Part shown: piece by piece, positions 18,182 to 25,921 of the stretch
Layout: every line of letters starts with the position of its first letter
Position numbering within the stretch: the stretch's first letter is position 1
Origin: Myxococcus sp. CA023
GTDB taxonomy: Bacteria; Myxococcota; Myxococcia; Myxococcales; Myxococcaceae
Direction of reading: 5' to 3'
Assembly: GCF_010998615.1 (NCBI RefSeq)
Contig: NZ_JAAEAH010000014.1
Coordinates: 57,454 to 121,453 of the forward strand
DNA: 64,000 bases
Program-made: the position numbers and the translations under genes
Notes under the pieces: model-generated
The model's database searches: none
What the model was told of the DNA's origin: nothing
Seen by the model: only the letters and a program-made list of their open reading frames with translations

Positions 18182-19402
18182 ATGCGAGCTCCGATGTTCC
18201 GCCGCCCTTCCGCCGCGAGACGCGCCGTGGTCCTGGCCACGGCGTGGGTACTGGGTTGTGGGCGCTCGCCTTCCTTCGGGGAGCGCGAGCCCTTCATTCC
18301 CCGGGACACCGAGGAGGTCCTGGCGCGCGTGCCGGCCGTCGGTGTGGATGCGCGCGCCCGCGAGCGTGCCGCGCTTCGCAAGGCGCTGGCCGGGCACGCC
18401 GGACAGTTGGACATGGCGCTGCGCCTGGCGCGGTTGGAAATCGAGGCGAGCCGCGTGCTGGGAGAGCCTCGCTACCTGGGGCGCGCACAGGCGGCGCTGC
18501 GTCCGTGGTGGGACCTGGCCACGCCGCCGCCTGGCGTGCGGCTGGTACGCGCCACCTTCCACCACGCGCGGCGCGACTTTCCGGCGGCCTTGGAGGACCT
18601 GGACGCGGTGGTGAAGGAGGACCCCGGCAACGTCGACGCGTGGTTGCTGCGCGCGGAGGTGTTGGGGATTCGAGGCGAGCATGCCGAGGCGGCCCGCAGC
18701 TGCGCGAGGCTCACCGCGTTGACCTCTTCGTTGACGGTCGCGGTGTGCGAGGCCCGGGTACGAAGCCTCGCGGGCCATTCGCGCAAGGCGCACGCGCTCC
18801 TGTCGGAGGCGCTGCGGCGCAGCGAGCGCAGTCAGGAGTCACGCACGCGCGCACTGGCCACGCTGGCGGAGGCCGCCGCGCTGGCGGGGGATGCCGGTCT
18901 GGCGGAGCGTTACTTCCTCCGGGCGATCTCGCTGGATTCGAAGGACTACGCCGCACGCGCGGCCTACGCGGACCTGCTGCTGGACGCGGGCCGCGCGCGG
19001 GAGGCGGCCGTCGTGGTGATGGACCACACGCAGGACGACCGGTTGCTCCTGCGCCACGCGTTGGCGGAGAATGCGCTCGGGTCGTCACGCGCGCCCGAAG
19101 TCGCCCACGCCTTGTCCCGCCGGTTCGAGGAGAGCCGCCTGCGGGGGGACAGTCTCCTCGCGCGCGAGGAGGCCCGCTTCGCGCTCCAGGTGGAGAATGC
19201 GCCGGAGAAGGCACTCCGGCTGGCGCAGGCCGTGTGGGTGTCACAGCGTGAGCCATGGGACGTGCGGCTGTTGATTGAAGCCGCGCTGGCCGCTGGCAGA
19301 CCGGAGGCGGCCCGGCCCGCGCTGGACTTCCTTCAAGCTTCGGGCTGCGAGGACCCGGGGCTCGTCTTCCTGGCCGAGCGCGTGCGGAGTCTGCTGCCAT
19401 GA
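18182..19402 (+). CDS. TPR-repeat lipoprotein
   Basis: A 406-residue exported protein. The start at 18182 gives a short basic segment, a hydrophobic stretch and the lipobox-like VLGCG (Cys26). The rest is alpha-helical, with degenerate tetratricopeptide repeats such as FPAALEDLDAVVKEDPGNVD and AGLAERYFLRAISLDSKDYA. TPR arrays act as protein-binding scaffolds. The stop codon overlaps the start of the HupE-like gene as ATGA, so the two proteins are likely made together. Similar TPR plus HupE pairs suggest a joint envelope role, but none can be named. Confidence 0.75.
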   Translation: MRAPMFRRPSAARRAVVLATAWVLGCGRSPSFGEREPFIPRDTEEVLARVPAVGVDARARERAALRKALAGHAGQLDMALRLARLEIEASRVLGEPRYLGRAQAALRPWWDLATPPPGVRLVRATFHHARRDFPAALEDLDAVVKEDPGNVDAWLLRAEVLGIRGEHAEAARSCARLTALTSSLTVAVCEARVRSLAGHSRKAHALLSEALRRSERSQESRTRALATLAEAAALAGDAGLAERYFLRAISLDSKDYAARAAYADLLLDAGRAREAAVVVMDHTQDDRLLLRHALAENALGSSRAPEVAHALSRRFEESRLRGDSLLAREEARFALQVENAPEKALRLAQAVWVSQREPWDVRLLIEAALAAGRPEAARPALDFLQASGCEDPGLVFLAERVRSLLP

Positions 19403-20520
19403 GCCGTGTTGCCCTGCTGTCGCTCCTACTGGCCTCCCTGTCCGCCCAGGCGCAAAAGCCGAGCGACAGCTACCTGCGACTGACCGAGGCGGACGGCCAA
19501 GGCATCTCCGGCCGGTGGGATGTGTCGCTCCAGGACCTGGACGACGTCCTCGGGTTGGACGCGGGCGGAGACGGCGCCATCACCTGGGGCGAGGTGCTGG
19601 CGCGCGAGGCCGACATCCGGCGCTATGTGCTCGGCCGGCTGGTGCTCGGGGCGGAAGGTGCACCCTGTGCGCTCGTTTCCCAGGGCGGGCTGCACATCCG
19701 GCGGCACTCGGACGGGGCCTATGCGGTGCTGGACTTCGACGCGCGCTGCACTGGCTCCGCCGCGCGGCTGGACGTGGACTACACGCTGCTGTTCGACAGC
19801 GACCCGCTTCACCGGGGCATCGTGCGCGTGGGCGCGCGCGAGCCGCTCATCTTCTCCGCGTCCCAGCACTTCGCGCGGGTGCGCCTGCGGGACGAGTCTC
19901 CCTGGCGCACCGCGGAGCGCATGACGGTGGAGGGGGCGCTGCACATCGTGACTCGGGCCGACCACCTGCTCTTTCTCTTCGCGCTGCTGCTGCCGTCAGT
20001 CCTGCGCCGTGGCGCGGACGGGCGGTGGGTGGCCGTCTCGGATTTCGGCACGGCGCTGTGGGACGTGGTGAAGGTGGTGTCCGCCTTCACCGTGGCGCAC
20101 GCGCTGACGTTGGTCGCCGCCACGCTGGGCTGGGCATCCCTGCCGCCGCGCTTCGTGTCGGTCGCCATCGCGCTGGGCATCCTGGTGGCGGCGCTCGACA
20201 ACGTCCGCCCGTTGGGGTGGGGGACTCGCTGGACGGTGGCCTTCGTGCTGGGACTGCTGCACGGCTTCGGCTTCGCGTCGGTGCTGGCGGGAATGGGGCT
20301 GTCCACGGGAAGCCTCGCGCTGGCGCTGCTGGGCTTCAACCTGGGCGTGGAGCTGGGACAGGTGGCCTTCGTGGCCGCGTTGCTGCCCCTGGCTTTCGCC
20401 TTGCGCGAGGCGCCGCTCTACCGCCGCGCGGTCGTCGTGGGCGGCTCGGTGGCCATCGCGCTGCTGGCGTGCCTCTGGTTGGCGGAGCGCGCCCTGGGCC
20501 TGGGCGTGTCGGTTACCTGA
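19399..20520 (+). CDS. HupE/UreJ-family membrane protein
   Basis: A 373-residue protein with a signal peptide (cleavage near AQAQ, residues 16-19), a soluble periplasmic domain (~20-170) and seven or so C-terminal helices of the HupE/UreJ_2 type (HIVTRADHLLFLFALLLP, AHALTLVAATLG, LGLLHGFGFASVL). The HxxxxxDH and HGFGF histidines may bind nickel or another metal; HupE is associated with nickel uptake for hydrogenase, and UreJ for urease. The periplasmic part contains an EF-hand-like loop (LDAGGDGAITWGE, residues ~53-65). No hydrogenase or urease gene is near. Confidence 0.75.
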   Translation: MSRVALLSLLLASLSAQAQKPSDSYLRLTEADGQGISGRWDVSLQDLDDVLGLDAGGDGAITWGEVLAREADIRRYVLGRLVLGAEGAPCALVSQGGLHIRRHSDGAYAVLDFDARCTGSAARLDVDYTLLFDSDPLHRGIVRVGAREPLIFSASQHFARVRLRDESPWRTAERMTVEGALHIVTRADHLLFLFALLLPSVLRRGADGRWVAVSDFGTALWDVVKVVSAFTVAHALTLVAATLGWASLPPRFVSVAIALGILVAALDNVRPLGWGTRWTVAFVLGLLHGFGFASVLAGMGLSTGSLALALLGFNLGVELGQVAFVAALLPLAFALREAPLYRRAVVVGGSVAIALLACLWLAERALGLGVSVT

Positions 20521-20556
20521 CACGCGGGAGCGCCGTGTGCTCCGCCCGCGTGTCAG
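20517..20556. terminator. strong bidirectional hairpin after the HupE-like gene
   Basis: CTGACACGCGGG (20517-20528) and CCCGCGTGTCAG (20545-20556) form a perfect 12-pair stem; three more pairs (AGC/GCT) close inside the loop. The stem begins on the stop codon of the HupE-like gene and ends 21 bases from the stop of the convergent TM2 gene, so it can serve both. There is no T tract. Confidence 0.6.
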
Positions 20557-20577
20557 CGTTGGGGCCACATGGCCGCG

Positions 20578-20799
20578 TCAGACGACTGTGACTCTGTACT
20601 TGTCCTTGTCCTCCGCCCGGTTGTGGGCGGTGACAGCGGCGACGATGTGGCACACCCAGCCCAGGCACCCACCCGTGCCAATCCAGAAGCCTGGGGTGAT
20701 GATGAGCCAGAACAGGCCCCGGAGCAGGTCCCCGTTGTAGATCTGCCCCACGCCAGGGATGAGAAAAGACAGCAGGGCTGCGATTGCGGGACGCGACAT
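20578..20799 (-). CDS. small TM2-domain membrane protein
   Basis: A 73-residue protein with two predicted helices. The first helix SFLIPGVGQIYNGDLLRGLF is the TM2-domain signature (Pro-Gly-x-Gly-Gln-x-Tyr-x-Gly), and the second is GCLGWVCHIVAAVTAHNRA. A strong AAGGAGG (20811-20817, minus strand) supports the ATG at 20799. TM2 proteins are widespread and mostly uncharacterised. It is a stand-alone gene, divergent from the MASE1 kinase. Confidence 0.75.
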   Translation of the reverse strand: MSRPAIAALLSFLIPGVGQIYNGDLLRGLFWLIITPGFWIGTGGCLGWVCHIVAAVTAHNRAEDKDKYRVTVV

Positions 20800-20930
20800 G
20801 GTTCGGGTGACCTCCTTGTCTTCCCCTACGGGTGAGTTCCGAAGCCATTGCACTTCGCCTATCGGTTCCTGGACGGTTGCCTTCCAGTCAACCGGGGGGC
20901 AGGTGCAATACCGGCGGTGCCCCGGCTAGC

Positions 20931-23459
20931 ATGGCCTTCATGGATACCCGCCGGGTCGGCGGGCGGGTGTCGGGGGGATGGGTCATCTTCGGGCTGCTCC
21001 AAGCCAGTGTACGTGGAGTCCAGGGCCGGCATCTGCTGGAGATGCTGGGCCTGGTCGTCGTGTACCTCCTCGCGGGGGCCCTGGGGCAGCAGGTGGCCAT
21101 CGTGGGCAACATCAGCCCGGCCTGGCCTCCGGCGGGGGTGTCCCTGGCGGCGCTGGTCGTGCTGGGGGTGTCACGCTGGCCCGGTGTCTTCGTGGGCGCG
21201 TCGGTCATGTCGGTCCTGGGGGATGTGCCTGTCGTGGCCTCGCTCGGCGTGGGCGTGGGCAACACGCTGGCGGCCGTGCTCGGCGTAGGCCTTCTGCGGT
21301 GGGTGGGTTTCGACAAGGGACTGGAGCGGATCCGCGATGTCGTCGCGCTGTGCGCAGGAGCGGGCGCGCTGTGCCTGGGCGTGAGCGCATCGGTGGGCGT
21401 GGCGAGCCTCGTGCTGGGCGGGCGGCTTCCCTGGACGTCCCTGGCCGCGGGCCTGCGCGTGTGGTGGGTGGGGGACTTGATGGGCGTGCTCGTGGTGGCG
21501 CCGCCGTTGATGCTGTTCAAGCGGTGGTCCTGGCCGCGGCGAGGCGGCGAGGCGGTGGTGCTCGCGGGGCTCACCACGGTGCTGGGCGGCGCCATCTTCT
21601 TCGTGCCGGATCTGCCGCACAGCGCGGCGCATGCGGCCGCCTTCCTCCTCTTCCCCATGTCCGCCTGGGCCGCGCTTCGCTTCGGCCCTCGGGGCGCGGC
21701 GGCGGCCACGTTGTGCATCGCCGCCGCTTCCATCGTGGGCACCGCGCGGGGGCAGGGGCCCTTCGCCACCGATGACCTGCCGCAGGACCTGCTGGTGCTG
21801 CAGCTCTTCATCGCCGCCAACGCCGTCACTGGGTTGCTGCTGGCGGCGGCGAGCACCGAGCGTCAGCGCGCCATCGGCCAGCTCCAACTGCTGGGCACCA
21901 CCGTGCGGAGCGTGCACGAAGGCGTCCTCATCGTGGAGGTCCGCGCGGGCGGCGCGCTGCGCACCGTGTTCGCCAACCAGGCCCTGTGCTCGCTCCTGGG
22001 ATACCGGCTGGAGGAACTGGTGGGCCAGGACCCGTGCTCGCTCTACGGCGCGCAGGAGCCGGAGTTCCGTCAGCGCACGCGGCAGTCACTGCTCGCGGGC
22101 GAGCCGGTGTTCGCGGAGGTGAAGCTGGCGCACAAGCAGGGCGACCTCGTGTGGAGCGAGGTGCTGCTGTCTCCGGTGCGCGCCACGGGCGAGGACATCA
22201 CCCACTTCGTGGCCACCCACCGCGACATCTCCGCGACCAAGGAGCTCCAGGCCCGCCTGGTGGCGGCCGAGCGTGTGGCCGCGGTGGGGACGCTCGCGGC
22301 CGGTGTGGGGCACGAAATCAACAACCCGCTGGCCTACCTGGTGCTGAACCTGGAGGCCGCCGAGCGCGGATTGAGCCAGGGCGGCATGTCGGGCATGCGC
22401 GACGCGATGGGCAGCGTGCGGGGCGCGTTGGAAGGCGCCGAGCGCATCCGCCTCATCGTCCGGGACCTCCAGGTGTTCAGCCGCCAGGGGAACCAGGACT
22501 CGGGGCTGGTGGACCTCAACGCGCTGGTGCCGCCCGCGGTGCGCATCATCAGCCACGCGCTGCGCCACCGCGCCCGGTTGGTGGAGGAGTTCGGTCCGGT
22601 GCCGCGCGTGGCGGGCAGCGAGGCCCGCTTGGGACAGGTGCTGCTCAACCTGTTGGTGAACGCGATGCAGGCCATCCCGGAGGGCAACCCGTCCATGAAC
22701 GAGGTGCGCGTGCGCACCAGCACGGATGTCTCCGGCCGGGCCCGCGTGGACGTGGTGGACAGCGGCGCGGGGATTCCCGCGCACGTGCTGCCGCGCATCT
22801 TCGAGGCCTTCTACACCACCAAGTCCAGCGGCGAGGGCACGGGGCTGGGGCTCGCCATCTGCCAGCAGATTGTCCGCGCGCACGGGGGCGAGCTGGAGGT
22901 CCGCAGCGAGCTGGGCCGGGGCTCCGTCTTCAGTGTGCTGTTGCCGCCCGCGCGCGTGCAGGCATCCACGCCGCCGCGGCCGTTGCCACGCGTCAGTCTG
23001 CCTCAGCCATCCGTGGCCCGGCGGGGCCGGGTGCTGGTGGTGGATGATGAGCCGCGCCTCGCGCAGTCCATGCGGCTGCTGCTGGAGCCGTTCCACGACG
23101 TCGTCACCACCACGCGGGGCAGCGAGGCGCTGGCACTGGTGGACGCGGGCCACCGCTTCGACGTCATCCTGTGTGACTTGCAGATGCCGGAGACGGACGG
23201 CGCCGCCGTCTACCAGCACCTGTGCGCCCACGCGCCGGACCAGGCCGCGCGGGTGGTGTTCATCTCCGGCGGTGCCTATACGCCGGAGTCCCGCGCGTTC
23301 ATCGACACCGTGCCCACCCGCGTCTTGGAGAAGCCCGTGCGGCCGGACCTGCTCATGGCCACGGTGGCCACGGCCCTGACGGCAGTGGACGCAATGGGGT
23401 CGGAGCCGCGCGTGGATGAGGCGTCACCCGTGGCGGCCGTTGGCGGCGTGCGGCACTGA
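20931..23459 (+). CDS. MASE1 hybrid histidine kinase with C-terminal receiver
   Basis: An 842-residue membrane sensor. Eight or so helices form a MASE1 sensory module (residues ~30-300; GNISPAWPPAGVSLAALVVLG is its hallmark). A PAS domain follows (~320-440), then HisKA with His461 (AAGVGHEINNPLAY), HATPase (NLLVNAMQAIP, DSGAGIP, GTGLGLAICQQ) and a receiver (~695-820) with phospho-acceptor Asp749 in VILCDLQMPETDG. The internal receiver suggests phosphorelay or feedback. The start at 20931 is a choice between ATG 20931 and 20940; neither has a clear ribosome site. Confidence 0.85.
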   Translation: MAFMDTRRVGGRVSGGWVIFGLLQASVRGVQGRHLLEMLGLVVVYLLAGALGQQVAIVGNISPAWPPAGVSLAALVVLGVSRWPGVFVGASVMSVLGDVPVVASLGVGVGNTLAAVLGVGLLRWVGFDKGLERIRDVVALCAGAGALCLGVSASVGVASLVLGGRLPWTSLAAGLRVWWVGDLMGVLVVAPPLMLFKRWSWPRRGGEAVVLAGLTTVLGGAIFFVPDLPHSAAHAAAFLLFPMSAWAALRFGPRGAAAATLCIAAASIVGTARGQGPFATDDLPQDLLVLQLFIAANAVTGLLLAAASTERQRAIGQLQLLGTTVRSVHEGVLIVEVRAGGALRTVFANQALCSLLGYRLEELVGQDPCSLYGAQEPEFRQRTRQSLLAGEPVFAEVKLAHKQGDLVWSEVLLSPVRATGEDITHFVATHRDISATKELQARLVAAERVAAVGTLAAGVGHEINNPLAYLVLNLEAAERGLSQGGMSGMRDAMGSVRGALEGAERIRLIVRDLQVFSRQGNQDSGLVDLNALVPPAVRIISHALRHRARLVEEFGPVPRVAGSEARLGQVLLNLLVNAMQAIPEGNPSMNEVRVRTSTDVSGRARVDVVDSGAGIPAHVLPRIFEAFYTTKSSGEGTGLGLAICQQIVRAHGGELEVRSELGRGSVFSVLLPPARVQASTPPRPLPRVSLPQPSVARRGRVLVVDDEPRLAQSMRLLLEPFHDVVTTTRGSEALALVDAGHRFDVILCDLQMPETDGAAVYQHLCAHAPDQAARVVFISGGAYTPESRAFIDTVPTRVLEKPVRPDLLMATVATALTAVDAMGSEPRVDEASPVAAVGGVRH

Positions 23460-23486
23460 GGCATGCGCGCGCTCCGGGCCGCGTGC

Positions 23487-24476
23487 TCACGTCGTGGCAT
23501 CCACCCGCGATAGCGCGTCCCGGATGGCGGCGCACAGCGCGGCCCGCTCCGTGAAGAGCGCGGTGACGTGTCCGGCGTCCACCCAGCGCAGCTCGCTTCG
23601 GGGCCAGTGCGCGTGCAGCGCGAGCGTTTCATCACCGGGCACGAACCCGTCACGTCGGCAGGCCACCAGGACGGCCGCTTCGGGCTGCCGCGGAGGCGGG
23701 AAGCGCGCGACGTTCGCCAGGTCGAAAATCCGTCCCAGCCGACTCCGGGCCTGCTCCGCGTCGCGCCGGGGGCCATCCAGCAATGCAAAGGCAATGGACC
23801 AGGACAGCAGCCCCTGCGTGAAGACGGGGACGGGAGACGCTCCAGCCGCGAGCGCCGCCACGGCGAGCGGCTCCGGGACGACGGCCGCCGTCAGCGCCGC
23901 CATGTAGCCGCCCATGCTGTAGCCCGCCACGCCCAGGCGCGCATGGCCCTCACTCCGCAGCCACGCGAGCAGCGCGCGGGCCTCGTCGACCATGCCCAGG
24001 TTCATCAAGACGTGGTCGCTGACGGTGCGCAGCGCGCCACCCTTCTGCCCCAGGGGACGGCGCAGGCCGTAATAGGGGTTCTCCAGCAGGAACAGGTCGA
24101 TGCCTTCTCTCGCGAGCGGCGCGTACATGCGCTCTCTCAGGGAGAAGCCCTCCTCACGGGACGCAGCGAGCACGACGCAGGCGCCGCGTGAGGGCCCTTG
24201 CCCCGCGCTCAGCCACCGGACATGGGCCGTGCGCGCCGCCGCGTCGAGCCGGGCCAGCGGAGACGGAAAGGTGCCATCCCGGACCTGGAGACCGCGATGG
24301 AGCCGGGGCGCGCTCCACTCGGGCGCGATGGGCGGAGGCCGCTGTTGGAACGGCGCGGCCGCCGCGACCTCTTCGAGGAACTGCTCATCACCCCAGCCCT
24401 GGGAGAAGAGCCGGGCGCGGCGGGACAGGCCCGCGAAGAGGACGTCCACCGGATGGGTTCGCAGCACCCGCGCCAT
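23487..24476 (-). CDS. ABHD18-like alpha/beta hydrolase
   Basis: A 329-residue alpha/beta hydrolase. The nucleophile elbow is GYSMGGYMA; the acid is likely in RRDGFVPGD, and the histidine is in DAGHVTALF. The block ENPYYGLRRPLGQKGGALRTVSD is typical of the ABHD18/DUF2048 group. The substrate is unknown. It is convergent with the MASE1 kinase (27 bases apart) and divergent from the gene at 24517, with which it shares the AATCA-palindrome cluster. Confidence 0.75.
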   Translation of the reverse strand: MARVLRTHPVDVLFAGLSRRARLFSQGWGDEQFLEEVAAAAPFQQRPPPIAPEWSAPRLHRGLQVRDGTFPSPLARLDAAARTAHVRWLSAGQGPSRGACVVLAASREEGFSLRERMYAPLAREGIDLFLLENPYYGLRRPLGQKGGALRTVSDHVLMNLGMVDEARALLAWLRSEGHARLGVAGYSMGGYMAALTAAVVPEPLAVAALAAGASPVPVFTQGLLSWSIAFALLDGPRRDAEQARSRLGRIFDLANVARFPPPRQPEAAVLVACRRDGFVPGDETLALHAHWPRSELRWVDAGHVTALFTERAALCAAIRDALSRVDATT

Positions 24477-24510
24477 CCTATGCCCCCGCCCTTGACGCCG
24501 CGACCAGTTT

Positions 24511-24540
24511 AATCAAATGATTGAATCAATGGATTCATTC
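24511..24540. promoter_or_regulatory. cluster of overlapping AATCA/TGATT palindromes
   Basis: An AT-rich patch with three overlapping dyads: AATCA-AA-TGATT (24511-24522), TGATT-G-AATCA (24518-24528) and TGAATC-AATG-GATTCA (24522-24537). It sits between divergent genes and covers the start of the rightward gene. Cooperative binding by a repressor dimer is a likely use. The protein is unknown. Confidence 0.5.
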
Positions 24541-25140
24541 AAGGGGTTGTTCCAGTCGCTGCCCCGGGTGGGAGTCTGGTTCCGCCAGGGGGACATCCAG
24601 CCCGAGGAAGTCCAGGTGTTCTGGCGGCACATGCAACGGTGCTTCCCCACGGACGCGGTGTGCGCTCACTCGAGCCCCGCGCGGTTCTTCCCGCGCGCTG
24701 GCGTGGCCTCGGGGCATTGTCTCCACCTGCCTTTCGAGGTGGGCGTGCCCCGGGCCGGGTGGGACTTGTGGCGTCAGGTGGTCGCGTGCACGCACGCGGT
24801 CCAGCACGCGCTCCAGTTCGAAGAGGACGGCCTGGAGGTGTCCCTCGCTTCTTCCGCCGCGCGTGCCCGGGGTGAGACGGAAGCGCTGCGGTGCGACCTG
24901 GAGTTGCACTTCTGGCGCCACGGCACCACGCCGCCGCTTGGGAGTCTGGCCTGGCGGCTGCGCGCGCAGGGCTGTCACGCGGAGGACATCGCGGGGGCGG
25001 GGCATGTCCTCGCTTTGTCCGCCGCATCCATCCGGCAGGGGGCCGTGGAGAACGAGGCCTCGCACGTGGCCCTCCAGTGGTTGGAAGCGCACGTGCCCCA
25101 TTTGCGGTGGGACCGGGCGTATCATTCCCGGGCTCGTTAG
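24517..25140 (+). CDS. hypothetical protein
   Basis: A 207-residue protein that I do not recognise. It has no signal peptide or membrane helix. The sequence is rich in His, Trp and Arg, with HMQRCFPTDAVCAHSSPARFF near the N-terminus and several Cys/His residues that could bind metal (SGHCLHLPFEV, CTHAVQHAL). ATGs at 24517 and 24529 are both possible, and both lie inside the palindromic patch, which means that transcription, and perhaps a nearly leaderless message, is under tight control. The next gene begins 46 bases after its stop and may be in the same unit. Confidence 0.6.
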   Translation: MIESMDSFKGLFQSLPRVGVWFRQGDIQPEEVQVFWRHMQRCFPTDAVCAHSSPARFFPRAGVASGHCLHLPFEVGVPRAGWDLWRQVVACTHAVQHALQFEEDGLEVSLASSAARARGETEALRCDLELHFWRHGTTPPLGSLAWRLRAQGCHAEDIAGAGHVLALSAASIRQGAVENEASHVALQWLEAHVPHLRWDRAYHSRAR

Positions 25141-25186
25141 GAATGCGGCTGGGGGGAGCCGGGCTTATCACTGCAAGGTGCCCCCC

Positions 25187-25843
25187 ATGACCGCTCAAGA
25201 ACGCATCGAGCGTGCCGCCAGCGCGCTGAAGGTCTTCCCCCTCCCGTCGGCGGTGCTGTTCCCGCACACCGTCATTCCGCTGCACATCTTCGAGCCGCGC
25301 TACCGGGCCCTTGTCCGGGACGCGCTCGCGGGCGACCGCGTCCTGGCGCTGTCCCAGCTCGAGCCCGGTTGGGAAGGCAACTATGGGGGCCGTCCGCCCA
25401 TGCTACCCATGATGTGCGCGGGCGTCATCGTCTGGGACGAACAGGTGGAGGAGGGTCGCTACAACATCCTCCTCCAAGGCGTGAGCCGCGTCCGCATGAC
25501 GTCCGAGCTGACGACGGAAAAGGCCTACCGGGAGGTGCTCGCGGAGGTGCTGCCGGACATGCCCTACGAGGGCCCTGAGGAGGAGCAGTTGCGGCAGGCC
25601 GTCTTCGAGCTGGCCGGCCGCGTCCCGCCGTCCTTCGCGGAGAACCTGCTGCCGGTGGCCGCGCGGGCCCAGGGTGGCATGCTCGCGGATGTGGTGGCCT
25701 CCGCCGTCATCCCGGAGCCGGAGCGGCGGCAGGAGCTGCTGGCGGAGCTGGACGTGCGCAAGCGCCTGGAAGGCGTGCTGGAGGACGTGGGGGCGCTCAT
25801 CGGCAGGCTCCAGCCCCTGCGGCCCACCGGCCCCTTGAACTGA
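25187..25843 (+). CDS. Lon N-terminal substrate-binding-domain protein (LON_substr_bdg family)
   Basis: A 218-residue stand-alone protein with the Lon protease N-terminal fold: FPLPSAVLFPHTVIPLHIFEPRYRALV-type opening, GVIVWDEQVEEGRYNILLQG, and a helical C-terminus (ELLAELDVRKRLEGVLEDV). It lacks the AAA+ and protease domains of Lon. Members of this group are related to YcaI/cereblon-like substrate binders, and their function in bacteria is unclear. A GCAAGG site lies ahead of the ATG at 25187. Confidence 0.85.
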   Translation: MTAQERIERAASALKVFPLPSAVLFPHTVIPLHIFEPRYRALVRDALAGDRVLALSQLEPGWEGNYGGRPPMLPMMCAGVIVWDEQVEEGRYNILLQGVSRVRMTSELTTEKAYREVLAEVLPDMPYEGPEEEQLRQAVFELAGRVPPSFAENLLPVAARAQGGMLADVVASAVIPEPERRQELLAELDVRKRLEGVLEDVGALIGRLQPLRPTGPLN

Positions 25844-25921
25844 GCGGGTTGCGCTTGCCTTGTCCGGCGGGCCGCGCATTGCTGCGCGCCAGACGCGTCA
25901 TCGAAAGGGACGGGAGCAACC

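Noticed and set aside
20832..20930. Longer N-terminus for the MASE1 kinase
   Set aside because: The added residues lie in the promoter area of the divergent TM2 gene and have no domain or helix content.
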